64,000 bases of DNA from Amylostereum areolatum (taxonomy: Eukaryota > Basidiomycota > Agaricomycetes > Russulales > Stereaceae). The notes under the pieces are model-generated. The model ran no database searches and was not told the DNA's origin. It worked only from the letters and a program-made list of their open reading frames with translations. Location: contig SAXG01000002.1 of NCBI GenBank assembly GCA_012932865.1, positions 434,001-498,000 of the forward strand, read 5' to 3'. The position numbers and the translations under genes are program-made. Shown here one piece after another: positions 1 through 12,800 of this stretch; position 1 is the first letter of the stretch; the number at the start of each line of letters is the position of its first letter.

Positions 1-234
1 GATCGTGACCGAAAAGGAGAGATCCGGGATGCCAACGCCCAAAAAAGGAGAGATTGGGGGTTGGACTGCCCCACTTTGTGGACATTGACAGGACTTCGCA
101 CACGACTCGATCCCCTTCCCGCTTTCTTTGCCCGCCCCCTCAGCCCTCTCTTACCCTCCACTGCCCTTTCCTTTTTCCTCGTCGTATTCCTTCACCTCCC
201 CCATCCTTATTACAATCCCTTCCTCGCATGAGAT

Positions 235-2486
235 ATGGTACGATCCTCTCACCCTCTTCTCACAGTCGTTACCGAGCTAATCCCCTCGCAGGGTCAAACT
301 CTTTCCTCACCCGGTCGGTTTCCCGCCACATCCTTCATCGCTATCTAAGACCCCTCTCTGACTTTGATATGACGCGCTAGCGACCGAAAAGCATACCGAA
401 AATGGAGGCGATAGTCGCTATGTGTACGCCGTATCAGAGATGCAAGGCTGGCGTATTTGTGAGTTTTTTTCCTTCATTCGCCATCGTGCAGATTTCGACG
501 GGACGTACATATCTCTCGGACTGCCCCACGGCCTCAGCTATCGAAAATCTCTCCATGATGTTGTTTTCGCCTTTGTTCGCGATTATTCCACTTCGATTTC
601 TCGAGTCATATTTCCCTCCGATCACCGCTGAATCCATTCGCAGCCATGGAAGACGCACATACGACTACCCTGAGACTGGACGATGGTGACGAGACCAACA
701 CGTTCTTCGCGGTATACGATGGCCATGGCGGTACGTGTCTTCTTCCGCTATTTTCGTCATTGATCACCCAGACGAACCAACCGCGGTCCGCAGGTGGCTC
801 TGTGGCGCGATTTGCGGGCCAAAATGTCCATAAGCGGCTCGTGAAGGAAGAATCATATCAGGCGCAAAATTATCGGGAGGCTATGAAGCGGGCATTCTTA
901 GGCACGGATGAGGATATGTTGGCCGGTGCGTCGATACCCTCCTCTTTTTTCGTTGACTCTCTGCTGACCAATTATCGTAGACCCTGCTTACGCTCGGGAT
1001 CCTTCTGGTTGTACCGCCGTGGCGGCTCTCGTCACGAAGGACAACACAATTTACGTCGTAAGCACTTTAGTATCTGCCTTTCTTTTCACCTGGTTGATTC
1101 TGGTGCAGGCCAATTCCGGAGATTCTCGAAGCGTCATTAGTGTCAAAGGTGAAGTGAAACCGCTGAGCTACGACCATAAACCGCAAAACGAGAGTCAGTG
1201 GACGTCGTCATCTTGCTCCACATGCCTTAACCCCGTACCTCGTAGCTGAGAAAACCCGCATCGTGGCTGCTGGTGGATATATCGAATTTGGTCGTGTTAA
1301 CGGTATGTTCGCTACCCGCTTGCATCATCCTGTCTGTCTGATTCTTGGTTAGGCAATCTCGCTCTTGCTAGGGCCCTTGGTGACTTCGAATACAAGAAGA
1401 ACTACAATATACCACCTGAGGCCCAAATCATTACCGCGAATCCCGATATCATCGAACACCAGATCACGGACGATGACGAATTCCTTGTTCTTGCTTGTGA
1501 CGGTATGTTCCATCTAACTGTCTCCACGATGGTGCTCATCCGTCACCGTAGGTATCTGGGATTGTCTCAGCTCCCAACAAGTTGTGAACGTTATACGGTT
1601 GCAGATCTCGGAGGGCAAGGAGCTCCCTGAAATTTGCGAAAACATCTGCGAGCTATGTCTCGCCCCGGACACCACCTCTGGCGCAGGCATCGGATGTGAC
1701 AACATGACCGTCCTGATTGTCGCTCTCTTGAATGGCAAGACAAAGGAGCAATGGTACGATATGATCAAGGATCGCGTCAAGAACAAGTACGGCTACACGA
1801 CGCCGGATATATTACCCCAAATATATGCCACGAACCGCCTGATAAGCTTTCGTGCACGGCGCCAGGTTATAGAAGCACGCGAACGGGAAGCGGCGGGAAC
1901 GGGGGGATTTCTAGGTGGTCCAGCGGCACTTGGTGGACTCGCGCGGGTGTTGGGAAGCACCGGCGGCATTTCGTTCCATCCTGGTTCCGGAATCCTAAGT
2001 GATGCAGGGGCCCTCATGTTTGAGCAGGACGATAGCGATGATGACCTCGACGACCGCGACGACATGGACGCGGAAGCGGCCAACTTGGAGATGGTATTTG
2101 GGCAGAACGACGCTTCTCCAGACCTGACGAAGAGCTTGAAGGAACAACTGGACGAACTCGAGCGCGATGACGCGGAGCTTCGTTTGGAGGATGCGGACGA
2201 CGAGGCCCTCAAGGAGCCCTTCGACAGCGTCATCGATCTGTCCGACGCGGAGAAGGATCGTGCGCAATCACGCGCGAACGGTGCGACGCCGTCCTCGACG
2301 ACACCTAAGGCGTCACCTCCTTCGTCAGGAAATTCACTGCCGGGAGAAGGTCCACCGTCCAAGTCGCTGCCGAATGGCCATAGCCCTGTTGAACAACTCA
2401 AGTCAACACCGGGTGGGGACGATGCGAGTCCGGCGGTGAAAGCAGAGGGGCTTCTCGACAAGAGCGAGGACCCATCGAAGGCCTGA
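235..2486 (+). CDS. ptc2: PP2C-type Ser/Thr protein phosphatase (PTC2/PTC3-like)
   Basis: Metal-dependent (Mg/Mn) protein phosphatase of the PPM family, expected to dephosphorylate stress-MAPK and checkpoint kinases in cytosol and nucleus. Ten exons are inferred: 235-237, 292-313, 381-458, 644-730, 794-925, 981-1057, 1109-1193, 1246-1302, 1353-1502 and 1552-2486. They sum to 1626 nt, exactly 542 codons. The product starts MGQTLSSP, the usual PTC2/3 N-terminus, followed by MQGWRISMEDAH, FFAVYDGHGG, DPSGCTAV, ANSGDSR and the late CDNMTVL motif, so the metal-binding acidic residues are present. The last exon adds an acidic, Ser/Pro-rich tail of roughly 200 residues, as in other fungal orthologues. 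The start codon sits alone in a 3-nt exon, chosen because it alone restores the conserved N-terminus in frame. Confidence 0.92.
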
Positions 2487-2813
2487 TCAGGACTGTAGTA
2501 ACAAACTTATAGCCTCTTTCTAGTATGTGTACCACCCCATTTCCGTCTGCCTCTCTTTCTGGGCTCCCAACCATTGTCTGTCAGCCATATACATGTTTAT
2601 TATATACTACATCCGACGGGTGTTGTTGCGTGTTCACGTCATTACATACCACTGTACATGTACTTAGTATTTCGTGCTAGTTGACCGGAACCGGAGCTGT
2701 CGCCAGGTATGATGATATCGATGTGTCTTTTGTGTCTTTTTCCACTGTTTTGTTCGATGTCCCGTCCCCTGCCCCCACCCTTTTCCTGCTTGGATTTGTA
2801 TAGGGTTTATATG

Positions 2814-4779
2814 TTACAAGACGTCGCGCAATACAATCAATACCCCTTCGCACAGACATACGATGGCAGGGCGTCCTGTGGCATCAGACAAAGAACCGAC
2901 GCCCAACACAGCACCTGCTTCGCCACCCCCCAATTTGAGGATCGCCTGTTTCGCCCAGAGAGCCTTGGGCGGTGCGTCACGGTAGACGTAAAGATTACCA
3001 CCATAGTCCGCGCCACCTCCTTCGAAAGCCAGGACCGCTCGTCCAGGAACGTGGTACATGAAGCGCGTGTCTCTCTTCGACGCAAGGACGAACGCTAGCG
3101 CGGAATAGGTCGTCGTGTGCTTCCATGTAGGTGTGTCATTCGCATCATCGGGTGGGAGGAACGTGTATAAGAGCCCATCGATGGTATGCTTGACGGTGAA
3201 TGAGATCGAGTTTCGATCAGCTCCGGGCAAGGGCGTTGAGAGAACCGTGAAGGGCATGCTAGCATCTTCACGTGCCCAAGTTGGCGAGCTTCCGTCTGCA
3301 GCTACCCACGTCAGGCAGGCAGCACTGCCAACTGCCGCATCCGCTTCGTCGTCCATTTCCCCTTCCATGCTGGATGGAACGCCACTACCGAGCCCGAGCC
3401 CACTCATGTCGCGGCCCTCCTGCAGCGCAGCAGTGTATTTTCGAGTGACTCCCGAATCTGAGCGAGCTCGGACGGGTCGAGCGTTTCCGGTACCTCCGCC
3501 TCCTGGATGGATGCATCGAAGATATGCGGCCAGCGCGTGCCTGCGTGCTGCTTTTCAAGGTGAAGCATGAGCAGGCCAAATTTGTGCTCGCCTTGCGCAT
3601 CCCACGTCCAGAAGCTGGAGGAAGGGGAGATGCCACCCCATAGGCGCGCGGCGGAGTGATGGGGAAGGTGTAAGGCGGCATCGGAGGGTGCGTCGCGCAC
3701 GAGAACGGTCAGTGTTTGTTGAGAGAGGTGAACGGTCATGTTCGATTTGGCCGTGGTGGATGGAAGGGGAAAGGCGATAGTGAGTTCCTCGTTGTCCTGC
3801 GTCCAGGCGTATGGAGGGGGTTTCTCGGGACCTCGGGGCGCGTCGGAGGCCTCGCCGTCGCGATGAATGGGAACGATTTCATCAGGCGAAGGGTCGGGAG
3901 GGACTGTGGTTGGTTGGTCTGGGATGCAATACGGTGCTCCTCCGGCGAAAAGAAAGGCCGTTTGGGTGGGTTCGTAGGCAGTGTACAACGGAGGGTCTTG
4001 GCCCCGCCGGTGCCATGAGACATTCATGGTCAACGGAACCCCATTTGAGTCAGGCGCGGTGGTGGAATCGATATTGATACCGTATATATCATACAGGAGA
4101 GTTGGCGGCTTGCGAGTAGATGTCGTGGATTTTTCGGCGTTGGTGGAGTATTTTGACGATAGGACGACTGTGACAGTGGTTTCGGACGTCTTCCCCAGAG
4201 CGTGGATGCGGAATGGGCGCGTAGTCACAGAATCGGTCGCAGGGACGGCGTCGGGGAGGATATAAGTCTCGAGAAGTATTGCTGGAGACGTCGACGACAG
4301 AGCCAGAACATAGAGCAGGCCATATCCATCGGATACGAAGAGCGTTGACTCATCGAAGAACGCTGCCGAGGCATACTCTCGCTGGGGTCGCTCTGCATTT
4401 TCCGTGTAGATCGGCTCGGGCATATCGTAAACAACGTCGAACGTGGGCCGCAGTGCATCCTACTTGGACACCGAGGTCAGTTCATCGGATCCACTGCACG
4501 ACTGATGAACAAACTCACATCAAATTTAATGCGTACAACACGAAGATCAGAATCCACATAGACGGCTTGACGATGCTCTGCATCAAGAACGATGTGATTA
4601 TGTCGGATCCTGCTTTGGACTTCGTGGAAAGAAAGTGGGACTTTCCCTGAGACTGTCGCTTGGCTGGGCTTGTATTGTAGGGGGTAAGAGTGGATCACAT
4701 CCTCTTGGACGATGGGGTCAAGCTTATAGCCCTCGAATTTTGGGTTGAGTAAAGCGCGATTGGGATGTGAGGCGAACAT
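2814..4779 (-). CDS. NudC domain-containing protein 1 (NUDCD1/CML66-like), with an apparent frameshift
   Basis: Predicted co-chaperone-like protein with a CS (p23-like) domain. Exon 1 runs 4779-4519 and ends KFD at a GTGAGT donor; exon 2 runs 4459-2814. The CS domain lies near the middle, from YAWTQDNEELTIAFPLP to VLVRDAPSD, followed by the usual second half rich in beta-strand sequence. Between about 3445 and 3430 the frame changes without any splice signals: SLE reads on as NTLL and stops, whereas the next frame reads KYTAALQEGRDMSG, the expected continuation. One more A in the coding-strand A-run (T3438-3441 on the + strand) would restore one frame of about 635 residues, close to the family's usual length. 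Real mutation or sequencing error cannot be separated here. The gene is downstream of the PP2C gene, tail to tail with it. Confidence 0.72.
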
Positions 4780-4975
4780 GGTTGTCGGCGTCAAGGCGGT
4801 GGGGACGCGTTTCGATTGTGTATGACATTGCACATTTCTAGTTCTTTCCTCCAACACTCTGTCGGGGATAATGACATGATATTCCCTACAGGTAAAGTAC
4901 ATACACATTGGAAACACCGCTCTGGACATCACCATTGAGAAACCCTGTGAAAGCCGCACCCGTACAACTACTACG

Positions 4976-7471
4976 TCACGCCTCCGAAACAATCTGCGAT
5001 TTAAACATGAATCGGTGCTCGACGGAGTACTTGGATGGATTCGGCTGTCTAAAGACCTCTTCGATTTCCTCCAGCGTCAAACCTCGGGTTTCGACGAGGA
5101 CGAAATACATCACAATGCACTCGATCGTGTCCCACACGATAAAGATGAGGTATACTGAATGAACGAAGGGAAATCAGTCAATTGAACTCAAACCTCTCAG
5201 ACGACCAACGATACAGCACCTTTCCACTTGATCTTCTGGAGAGCGACAGGCATTCTAAATATTTGTGAGCAGCATTCGAGTATTTTCCGGAAAGCAAGCG
5301 TACGCAAACGTATTTAGGCATGTAGCCACTTGGGAAACAATGGTCACAAGGGCAAGTCCCTTGGCCCGCGCTTCATAACTCAATATCTCTGCTGCATATA
5401 TTCCTTGCCTACACGGGTCAGTTGTCAGAAGAAGGTATAACATGCATTGTTGAATACCCACATCGGCGTCCAACCAAAGGAAAAGATGACCTAGACAGGA
5501 GCATGGTGGTTATTACTGTATTACCGAGAAGTGAAGTTATTCTACCCACCATGAAAAGGTATATAAACGAGATGCCAGCGTTTGAGCGCGCCGAGTCGCC
5601 GCTTTTGCTGAGGAGACCAGCGACAATGGTTAGCGCAACGACGCAACCAGCTGTGGCAGAGATAAGAAGCTTTCTCCTTCCGATGCGATCCGCAAGAGAG
5701 GACCCCTGTTCGAGGAAGGTCAACTGAAGAACGGGTGTCAAGAAAAGCGAAGACCACGTACGGTCAATGCGCCGATGAATGATGTTACTGAGTTGACGAA
5801 ATTTAATGTAAGTTTCCTGTTTTGAGAAGTGATGCCGGCGTTTCCCAGCAGTACAGGAAGGAAGTAGGTGATGAGGTTGTTGCCAACTGTCTGGCCAAAG
5901 AACCCCATCATGATCGCGATTCCACTACGCCACCGATCCGCACGGGTTCGGAATAGAGAGCGGAGATCCCACCAACGTTCTAAACAAACAACGTCGCTGA
6001 TCAGTTCTAACCGAGAGATTGCGAGGGATACACACTGTCACCACCCCCTAGTTGGATTGTCTCCTCGATCTCGTTCATTTCCAGCTTGATCAACGGCGAG
6101 CTGGTGTCGTTCGTTTTGGAATGCAGCTTCGCGAGTACCTCGAGCGATTTTTCGCTCTTTCCAATGGTGTACAACCATCGCGGTCTAGATATTCTTGCGT
6201 TACGCGAGCCCTCCCTTTTTTTAACGAAGACTGGACTTACGATTCGGGGCAAAAGAAGACAAATAACACGTTCAATGAAGCTGGGATGACCTAGTATTAT
6301 GTTGAGATGGCCACAATTGAACGATTAGTATGAGAGGAGCTTGCCTGGATATACAGGGGTAGCCGCCAGGACAAGTTGCTGCTCCATTTACCTGTCGAGA
6401 CCATCATTCCGGTCGCCGCCATCTGTCCCACATAAAAGCTGACTTTGTGAGTATTGTGTCGCTCAATACAGCCTATGACCCAACGTCTGCTCACAACGAA
6501 TTCAAGAAGCCGAGGAACAGCCCGCGGGTCTGAGGTGGGGTGATCTCTGCGAGATAAGCCTTGGCCGCAATGGCGGCAGACGCAGTCCCGAAGCCGGTCA
6601 AAAAGCGACCACCAATGAATACGCTGCGTCTTGTGGCCGTGGCAGTTATCACTGAGCCTGTACTGAATTCAAATGTGAGCAGGCGAAAGCAAACTAGGTG
6701 GGTATGGTTGGATATGCAACCCACATCGCCACGCAGTTCCCGAAGACCATCCCTATCCGCCGACCAAATTTATCCGGAATGTATGCTGGTCGATTCATTG
6801 AGTTTATGTAAGATACGTTAACTGGGGATGGACATACACGAGGGCAGGGCACCCCTTCGCAAGTCTTGTCAGCTAAAGACACTCACGACTTGTGCGAGGC
6901 GGAACTCACACAAAAGAACCACTAGAAATACAGTCAAAACCATCAGCGCGCGTTAACTGCGATATGGAACCACGTACACGGTATATATCCCGAAGACCAG
7001 CCTAGAAGACATGCTTGATGAGCGCAGTATGTGTATATACAAAAAGGAGTGCTTACCCAGTCGATGCGCCGGCGGATGACATGCCAAAGTACCGCTGGTA
7101 CTGGGCCATGGCGTTGACACCACCCATGACCTAAATCTACGCTGTCAATCCAACATACCTATGGCGAGAAGGAAGATACGCAACCGTGCCGTCGAATCCA
7201 GTATCACCCGAGCAGAAACATGCGCACAAAACAAACAGGTAGAACTGTACACATCAGTTTAGCAACTCGAATCATATGGATCCTGGCTTACTTGGACTGC
7301 ACGCCACGACCATGGAGTTAACCCGGGATCCACAGCCAAAGCCTGTGCCAAGGCAGCTTGTTTTGCCTCAGGAGGTAGTCTTGGTTGACTCTCGTACTGG
7401 ATATCTTCAAGGGCGTCCTCAATCACGTCTTTGGAAGATGAGCGTTTCAGGTCGGGTTTCAGGTCGACCAT
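4976..7471 (-). CDS. MFS sugar transporter (lactose permease/hexose transporter-like)
   Basis: Twelve-helix plasma-membrane sugar porter of the major facilitator superfamily, spread over many short exons. Recognisable segments in order are the cytosolic N-terminus (IEDALEDIQYESQPRLPPEAK), YLFVLCACFCSGDTGFDGTV, the PDKFGRRIGMVFGN loop, GRFLTGFGTASA, PESPRWLY, a large central loop, DRIGRRKLLI, and the end of helix 12 with VETRGLTLEEIEEVF, the PETKG-type signature. The stop is at 4976-4978. The first in-frame ATG upstream of the conserved part is at 7471; a farther upstream exon cannot be excluded. The C-terminus ends QIVSEA. Substrate cannot be told; GDTGFDG and the overall pattern fit fungal disaccharide/hexose permeases. 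Individual exon borders were not all resolved. Confidence 0.85.
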
Positions 7472-8065
7472 GCTATCGCGGCGGGGACGCAGAGGGAGTA
7501 GACTGACATTCACTGGCTCTTCTCGATTTTATTCATCTGCCTCTCTGTGTCACGCGAGTGAGGGAGGTAGGTGATAGGGACAGAAGACATCGTCAGGTGC
7601 CCATTGTTGGACCCTGCTGATTATTGCGACTGGCGAGTTTGTGTTGAGTTTGTGCGTCAAAAGAATTAGCGTCGACCCCCTTGAACAAAGCCGGTCCGGC
7701 CACGACTAGTCACTGGTCACTTGCGAAGTTAAGCCTCCGTGGTTTGTCCGGGACACATGCAGCTTCATCTTGCCAAGGCGAAGAGGGGATAAAGCTGTCA
7801 GTCTTTGATGAATATCTGTTGGGCTATCATAGTGAACATTCATTCGCCTGGTCACCTGTCCGTCGATGTGTGCTATGGCATCTCTATGTTCCCGATACGA
7901 CGACAACAATCGGCGCCTTAGTTATCGGTTGGACCACTCTGCAGTGTGTATATCCAAATGAGGTATCCTGCACTGGCGGCCCTGTCTATGCTTTGCCGCT
8001 CCCCAATCAAGAATAGGACAGAAAATAGTGTATTGCGTAAGATTGTATACTCACATACAATATTT
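7472..8065. other. Intergenic region, promoter side of the MFS gene
   Basis: About 590 bp between the transporter start and the end of BUD22. Small ORFs on both strands lack any family pattern. It must hold the transporter promoter and the BUD22 terminator, but no convincing individual motif was found. Confidence 0.5.
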
Positions 8066-9591
8066 CTAGGAGTCGAACTTGATGCGAGTCCCCTGCGCGG
8101 GCAAGATGGCAGCACTCTCCTTCTCTTTCAACCGCTTCTTCGCCTCCCAAGACGGATGCATTGGACGTTCACCCTCAAGATTTGACGCGTGTGGGGGCTG
8201 GAAACCATTACCGCCCGCTCCCTGTCTTGGTGTATGTTGATAGGTGTTGTGGCTAGCAGGCGGGTTTGTTTTCGCAGCCCAAGAAGTATTAGGAACGCGG
8301 GATTTCTGGTCGGTCTCAGTACGATGGGAGGGCTTCGAAACGGCCTGTGGAATGGCCGACGTAATGTTGAGATGTTTCGCTCCTCGGCCATATTTCTTCT
8401 CCCAAATCCTGGTGCCAGATTTTGAGACCAATGCCAGGGCAAGTTGAGAAGACCTACGCGCGACGAGCCCTCTGGCCTCTGCGGTTCTTCCGTACACCAT
8501 CTGGGTGTTGAGACTCATTATCGCTCCACTCTGATTCAGAGTCTCCCCGTGTAAAACCGACGGATAGTGAAGGAAGAAAAGTTGATTCCAAGCCTTTGAC
8601 CTTCGGCTCGACAGCAGCAGTATTGACGGGGCGAGGAGCAGTACTCTTGCCCGGAGCATCGAAGTTGCGGTCGTCATCCACCTCGTCGCTCCCACCATCG
8701 CTGTCTTCGTTTTCTTCGTCTACGGTACCCGACTCCCATCCACCATCCGGTTCCCCACGATCAGTAAAGTCGCCCTCATCGACATCACCCAACATATCGT
8801 CTTCGTGCACTTTCTTGTTCATGTTAGCAACGACAGAGACTGCGCTCGATGGCTCCAGTTTTCGTGATTTTGTGGGGAGGTGAGTGCTATCGTCCTCGTC
8901 CTCGTCCTCGTCCTCGTCATCACGCGACGCAGGTTGTACAATGGAGCGGAGGGAGGCGACCACATCATGAACGCCGGATGATAGAGCTTTTGAGCTGAGA
9001 AGACGGGCTTCCAGCTGAGATGTAAGACCAGATGACTTCGTCAAGGTAGCGGGTAGTTCTTGTGACATGGCGGACTGGAACTCGGGATATCGTTGAAGTA
9101 CTTTGTCCTTCTTCAGTTTACTGGCCAGTGCCATGGTCCCGATCACATCGTGGTCGACGCCCTACACGGAGGTGAGGATCGGAATGTACGGTGAAATCAT
9201 CAACATACCTTCAATGCATCCAACTGCCCTTCAAGATCAATCTTCCTGCCTGCATCATCTTTGGAGATAATGCTAGGGTAAGAATATCAGCGTTTCTATT
9301 CGACAAAAAGGAGCAGAACGCACCTAGTACCCTTCAACCTTTTAACAAGCTTCTGCGTCTCGAAAGTCTTCGCTTTTTTGGCAGCTTTTCGAACTTCACG
9401 CAGACCATGGTGCTACAATCCGCATCGGTGAGCATGAGCGCGCATCAGTTCTACAATAGAGTACCTACCAGCTTTCCCCTCAACCTGCCTTCGAGGTCGT
9501 CCTGAGATATTAGAGTAAGTCGCTACGCGTCGAACCGATCTAGAGTACGCACCTCGCGTTTTCGCTTCAAGCCCCGCCTTTCTGTGCCCAT
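8066..9591 (-). CDS. bud22: BUD22-family ribosome biogenesis protein (SRFBP1-like)
   Basis: Nucleolar factor of the small-subunit processome, needed for 18S rRNA maturation in yeast. The start at 9591 gives MGTERRGLKRKRE, then short exons reading DDLEGRLRGK, HHGLREVRKAAKKAK, KDDAGRKIDLEGQLDALK and GVDHDVIGTMALASKLKKD, then the long central exon (about 9146-8454) that is acidic (a DED repeat near 8900) and Ser-rich. The last exon encodes the C-terminal signature: KNRRGQRARRA is spliced to IWEKKYGRGAKHL, the family hallmark, and the protein ends GTRIKFDS. Yeast Bud22 has the same layout of basic ends around an acidic centre. Introns are about 50-60 bp with GT-AG borders. Confidence 0.85.
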
Positions 9592-9868
9592 TCCTTGGTA
9601 AAGTGGTCTGATATGAACGCGATGAACTGTAGATGGTATTGAAGGAAAAGTCTGGAATCCGGGGAACAAGTCGTCAACCAAAGTCAACAGTCAATCTGCA
9701 GTCACTTTCACGGCGTCAGTTCACGTGACAATGATAGATTTTTGTTTTCTTTTGAATAGGCATCAACCCGTCGTGCACTCCTGGCACTCAGTGTCCCTCG
9801 TAGTCGAACGTAACATAAAAACAGAGAGTAGCAGTACAGTACTTAGATAATATCCTAACCTCCACACT

Positions 9869-12800
9869 CTACTGCGTACCCGATGGTGCCGCTCCCGTAT
9901 CCTTCGGCATCTTCTTATCTCCCTTGGCCAGTTGCTCCAGGTCTGCAGGCTTAAAGTAATGAGGGGCGACTGATCCAGAAAACATTGAGCGCAAGGGTGA
10001 ATTGAGACAATAAGATACAACACGAACCTTCCATCAACCAGGATGGTTTAATTTCCATGACTTGTCGCATATATGATTTCGATGTCATGACTAGTTCATA
10101 GTAGACGATGGTCTTGACCGGAGGCTGATGCTGGAATAGACTTGAAGACGGATGTATATAAACCGTCTGGCTGGTTTTGATCGTGCGGTAGGAGTCTCCG
10201 CTTTTCTGCAGTTGGGCCTACAAATCGGATCAGTCGAAATCCACCGGCAACGGCATTATAAGCTCACCGTGTTGTAGAAATACCCAGACGTGATCGCCTT
10301 TTGGATGGGCGTTATGTCGTTAGTGTTCGGATTACCCTCAACAACAATTTCAACTCGTTCACAGAGACCTGCGAGCTGGTCGCGAATATCCCGCGCCCGG
10401 CAAAGACTCTTGTATTGCAAGAATTGTTCATAACAGAATTGTTGCGAATAGTTCGTTTCTGCCCATTGCTCCCATATGTTGAGTAGCGTGAAGTGGTCGC
10501 CTCCTGCCCGAACGAAGTTTTGACGCGCTTGGTCGGCGTGCAACTTTTTATCCTTTGGCCGATAGAAGAGAGATGACGATTCGGAGAGCATAGCTATGAT
10601 TGTCAGAACTTCGTCTGTGCACGAATAGCTTTCGCTTGCAATAATGGACTTGGCAAGCATTGGATCCACCGGGAATTCCGCCATTCTACGGCCGAGCTTG
10701 GTGAGCTCTCCTCGGTCGTTCAATGCTCCGAGCGCATACAGTAGCTCCAACGCCCGCATAAGGGTTTCTCCTGGAGGAGGATCCATGAATTCGAAACCGA
10801 TGAGGTCATTGATGCCTAGGGACTTCAAGACTAGCACGACCATGCCAAGGTTGGTACGTTGAATTTCCGGAACTGTGTTTGCCTCCAGCTCATTCGTGTA
10901 GGCCCACTTCGTGTACAGTCGAAACGCCTTCCCTGGACCAACGCGACCAGCACGACCAGCACGTTGGTTGGCTGAGGCACGAGAGCACTGGAAAGGGGAT
11001 AAAGAGCATCAGTAGCCGTAAAGAAGAAAGTTTCATTACACATACGGGAACTGCCACCAAGCTCGACATGCCCGTTCTCGGGTTGTATGAGTTCTGCTTC
11101 ACAAACCCGGGGTCTATGACGAAGACAACACCATCAATGGTAATTGACGTCTCGGCAATGTTTGTCGCTAGTACAACCTTGCGAGCACCCTCTGGTGTCG
11201 GCTCGAAGATTTTGGCCTGCATCTCGCTTGGTAGATTTGCATAAATCGGGCAAACAATAAGTTCAGCGACCTTGTTCCCTAGAGCGCGTGCCGTTTCCGT
11301 CAAGTTCTCCAAGGCGGCGTCGATCTCATCTTGGCCCTGCGGATAGATTTCAGATAGGTATTGGTCACAATCCAACGAGAAACGCACTGTCAAGAACACA
11401 AGAATATCGCCCTTCGGTTGTGTGGTGTGAATTTGGAAGACGGTTGTGATGGCAGCGTGAAGGTAGTTGGCTTCGGGCTGTGGTGTATAGTGAATGTCGA
11501 CAGGATATCGACGTCCAGGGACTGATCTCAAACAGTCAGAAAGTCACATACTGTGGCACATGAGCGGGAAGGCTAACCGTAGAATACAGGGGCATCGTCA
11601 AAGTATTCGCTGAATTTTTCCGCATCCATAGTTGCGCTTGATATAAGGAGTCGCATTTCCGGTCGGAAACGCGCAATATCCTGATCAGAATGAGGTGAGC
11701 ATGTCGCATTTCGTAGCAACAATCGATACACACCTTGACCAAGGCGAACAATATATCGGTGTTCAGTGTTCGTTCATGGGCTTCGTCGATGATGAGCGCA
11801 GAATAGCCAGCCAAGTCGGGCTCCGTCAAGAACTCGCGTAATAACATGCCATCAGTCATGTACTTGAGCACAGTTTTGTCACTGGTAGCGTCTTCAAACC
11901 GGATAGAGTACCCGACTTCGTATCCAACCTTAGTGCCCATCTCTTCAGCAACACGAGCTGCCACGGACATGGCTGCAACGCGACGCGGCTGGGTACATCC
12001 AACCTTCATACCACCGGCTGTATATCCAGCTTCATGGAGGTACTGCGGCAATTGTGTTGTTTTGCCGGATCCGGTCTCTGCGACGACAATAAGGACTTGG
12101 TGCTCCTTGATAGCATCCAGGAGGTCCTGTCGATATTGATAGATAGGGAGTGACTTTCGAGTTTCATCGATGGTACGAGCTTGAGATGAAGACTATAAGT
12201 GGACGAAGGGGAATTGGTAAACTCAAGCTCACCTCGAGATTCTGCCTCCTCTATTTGCTGCTGAAGGAGTTTGTCTTTAGCACTGAGATGATTTTCGCCT
12301 CCCATGGTTCGATCCATGACAAATTGGATGGTCTGGCTTTCATCGAAAACGTATTCGTAGTCTTCGACGATCTCCACCTTATCCATAGCGCCAGTCTTGA
12401 AGGTACTGTGCTGAGTTTGACTGGCCTCCCACTGGTCGACGTCTGTCACGAATTGATCGTCCTTGGGTTTAGCATCTTCATACCGCTGATAGAGTACATT
12501 CTCTTTGCGTTTCTTGTCGATTTTGCCTTGTTCGGTAATGTAGTCTTCCGGTAGCATATACCCATCCCATTTGTCGTCGATCTTAAGGCGCTCTTCGACC
12601 AGCTTGAGGACCTCCTTCTTGCGGTCGAGCTCCCGCTGTTCGCGCTTGGAAATCCGCATGCCACGGAAGAGAGCCTCGTCATCTGCGATCTCCTTCCGGA
12701 GCAGTTCAACCTGCTGAAGCTCCCGCTTGGTGAGATATTCCTGACGAGAGTGTTCCCGGAGAGAAGGCATGGCCAATGTTCTTGCCGCGGTGTCGTCAGC

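Noticed and set aside
1793..2461. 222-codon minus-strand frame opposite the PP2C tail
   Set aside because: Antisense shadow of the acidic Ser/Asp-rich coding tail; the Ser/Arg-rich product is explained by the complementary codons.
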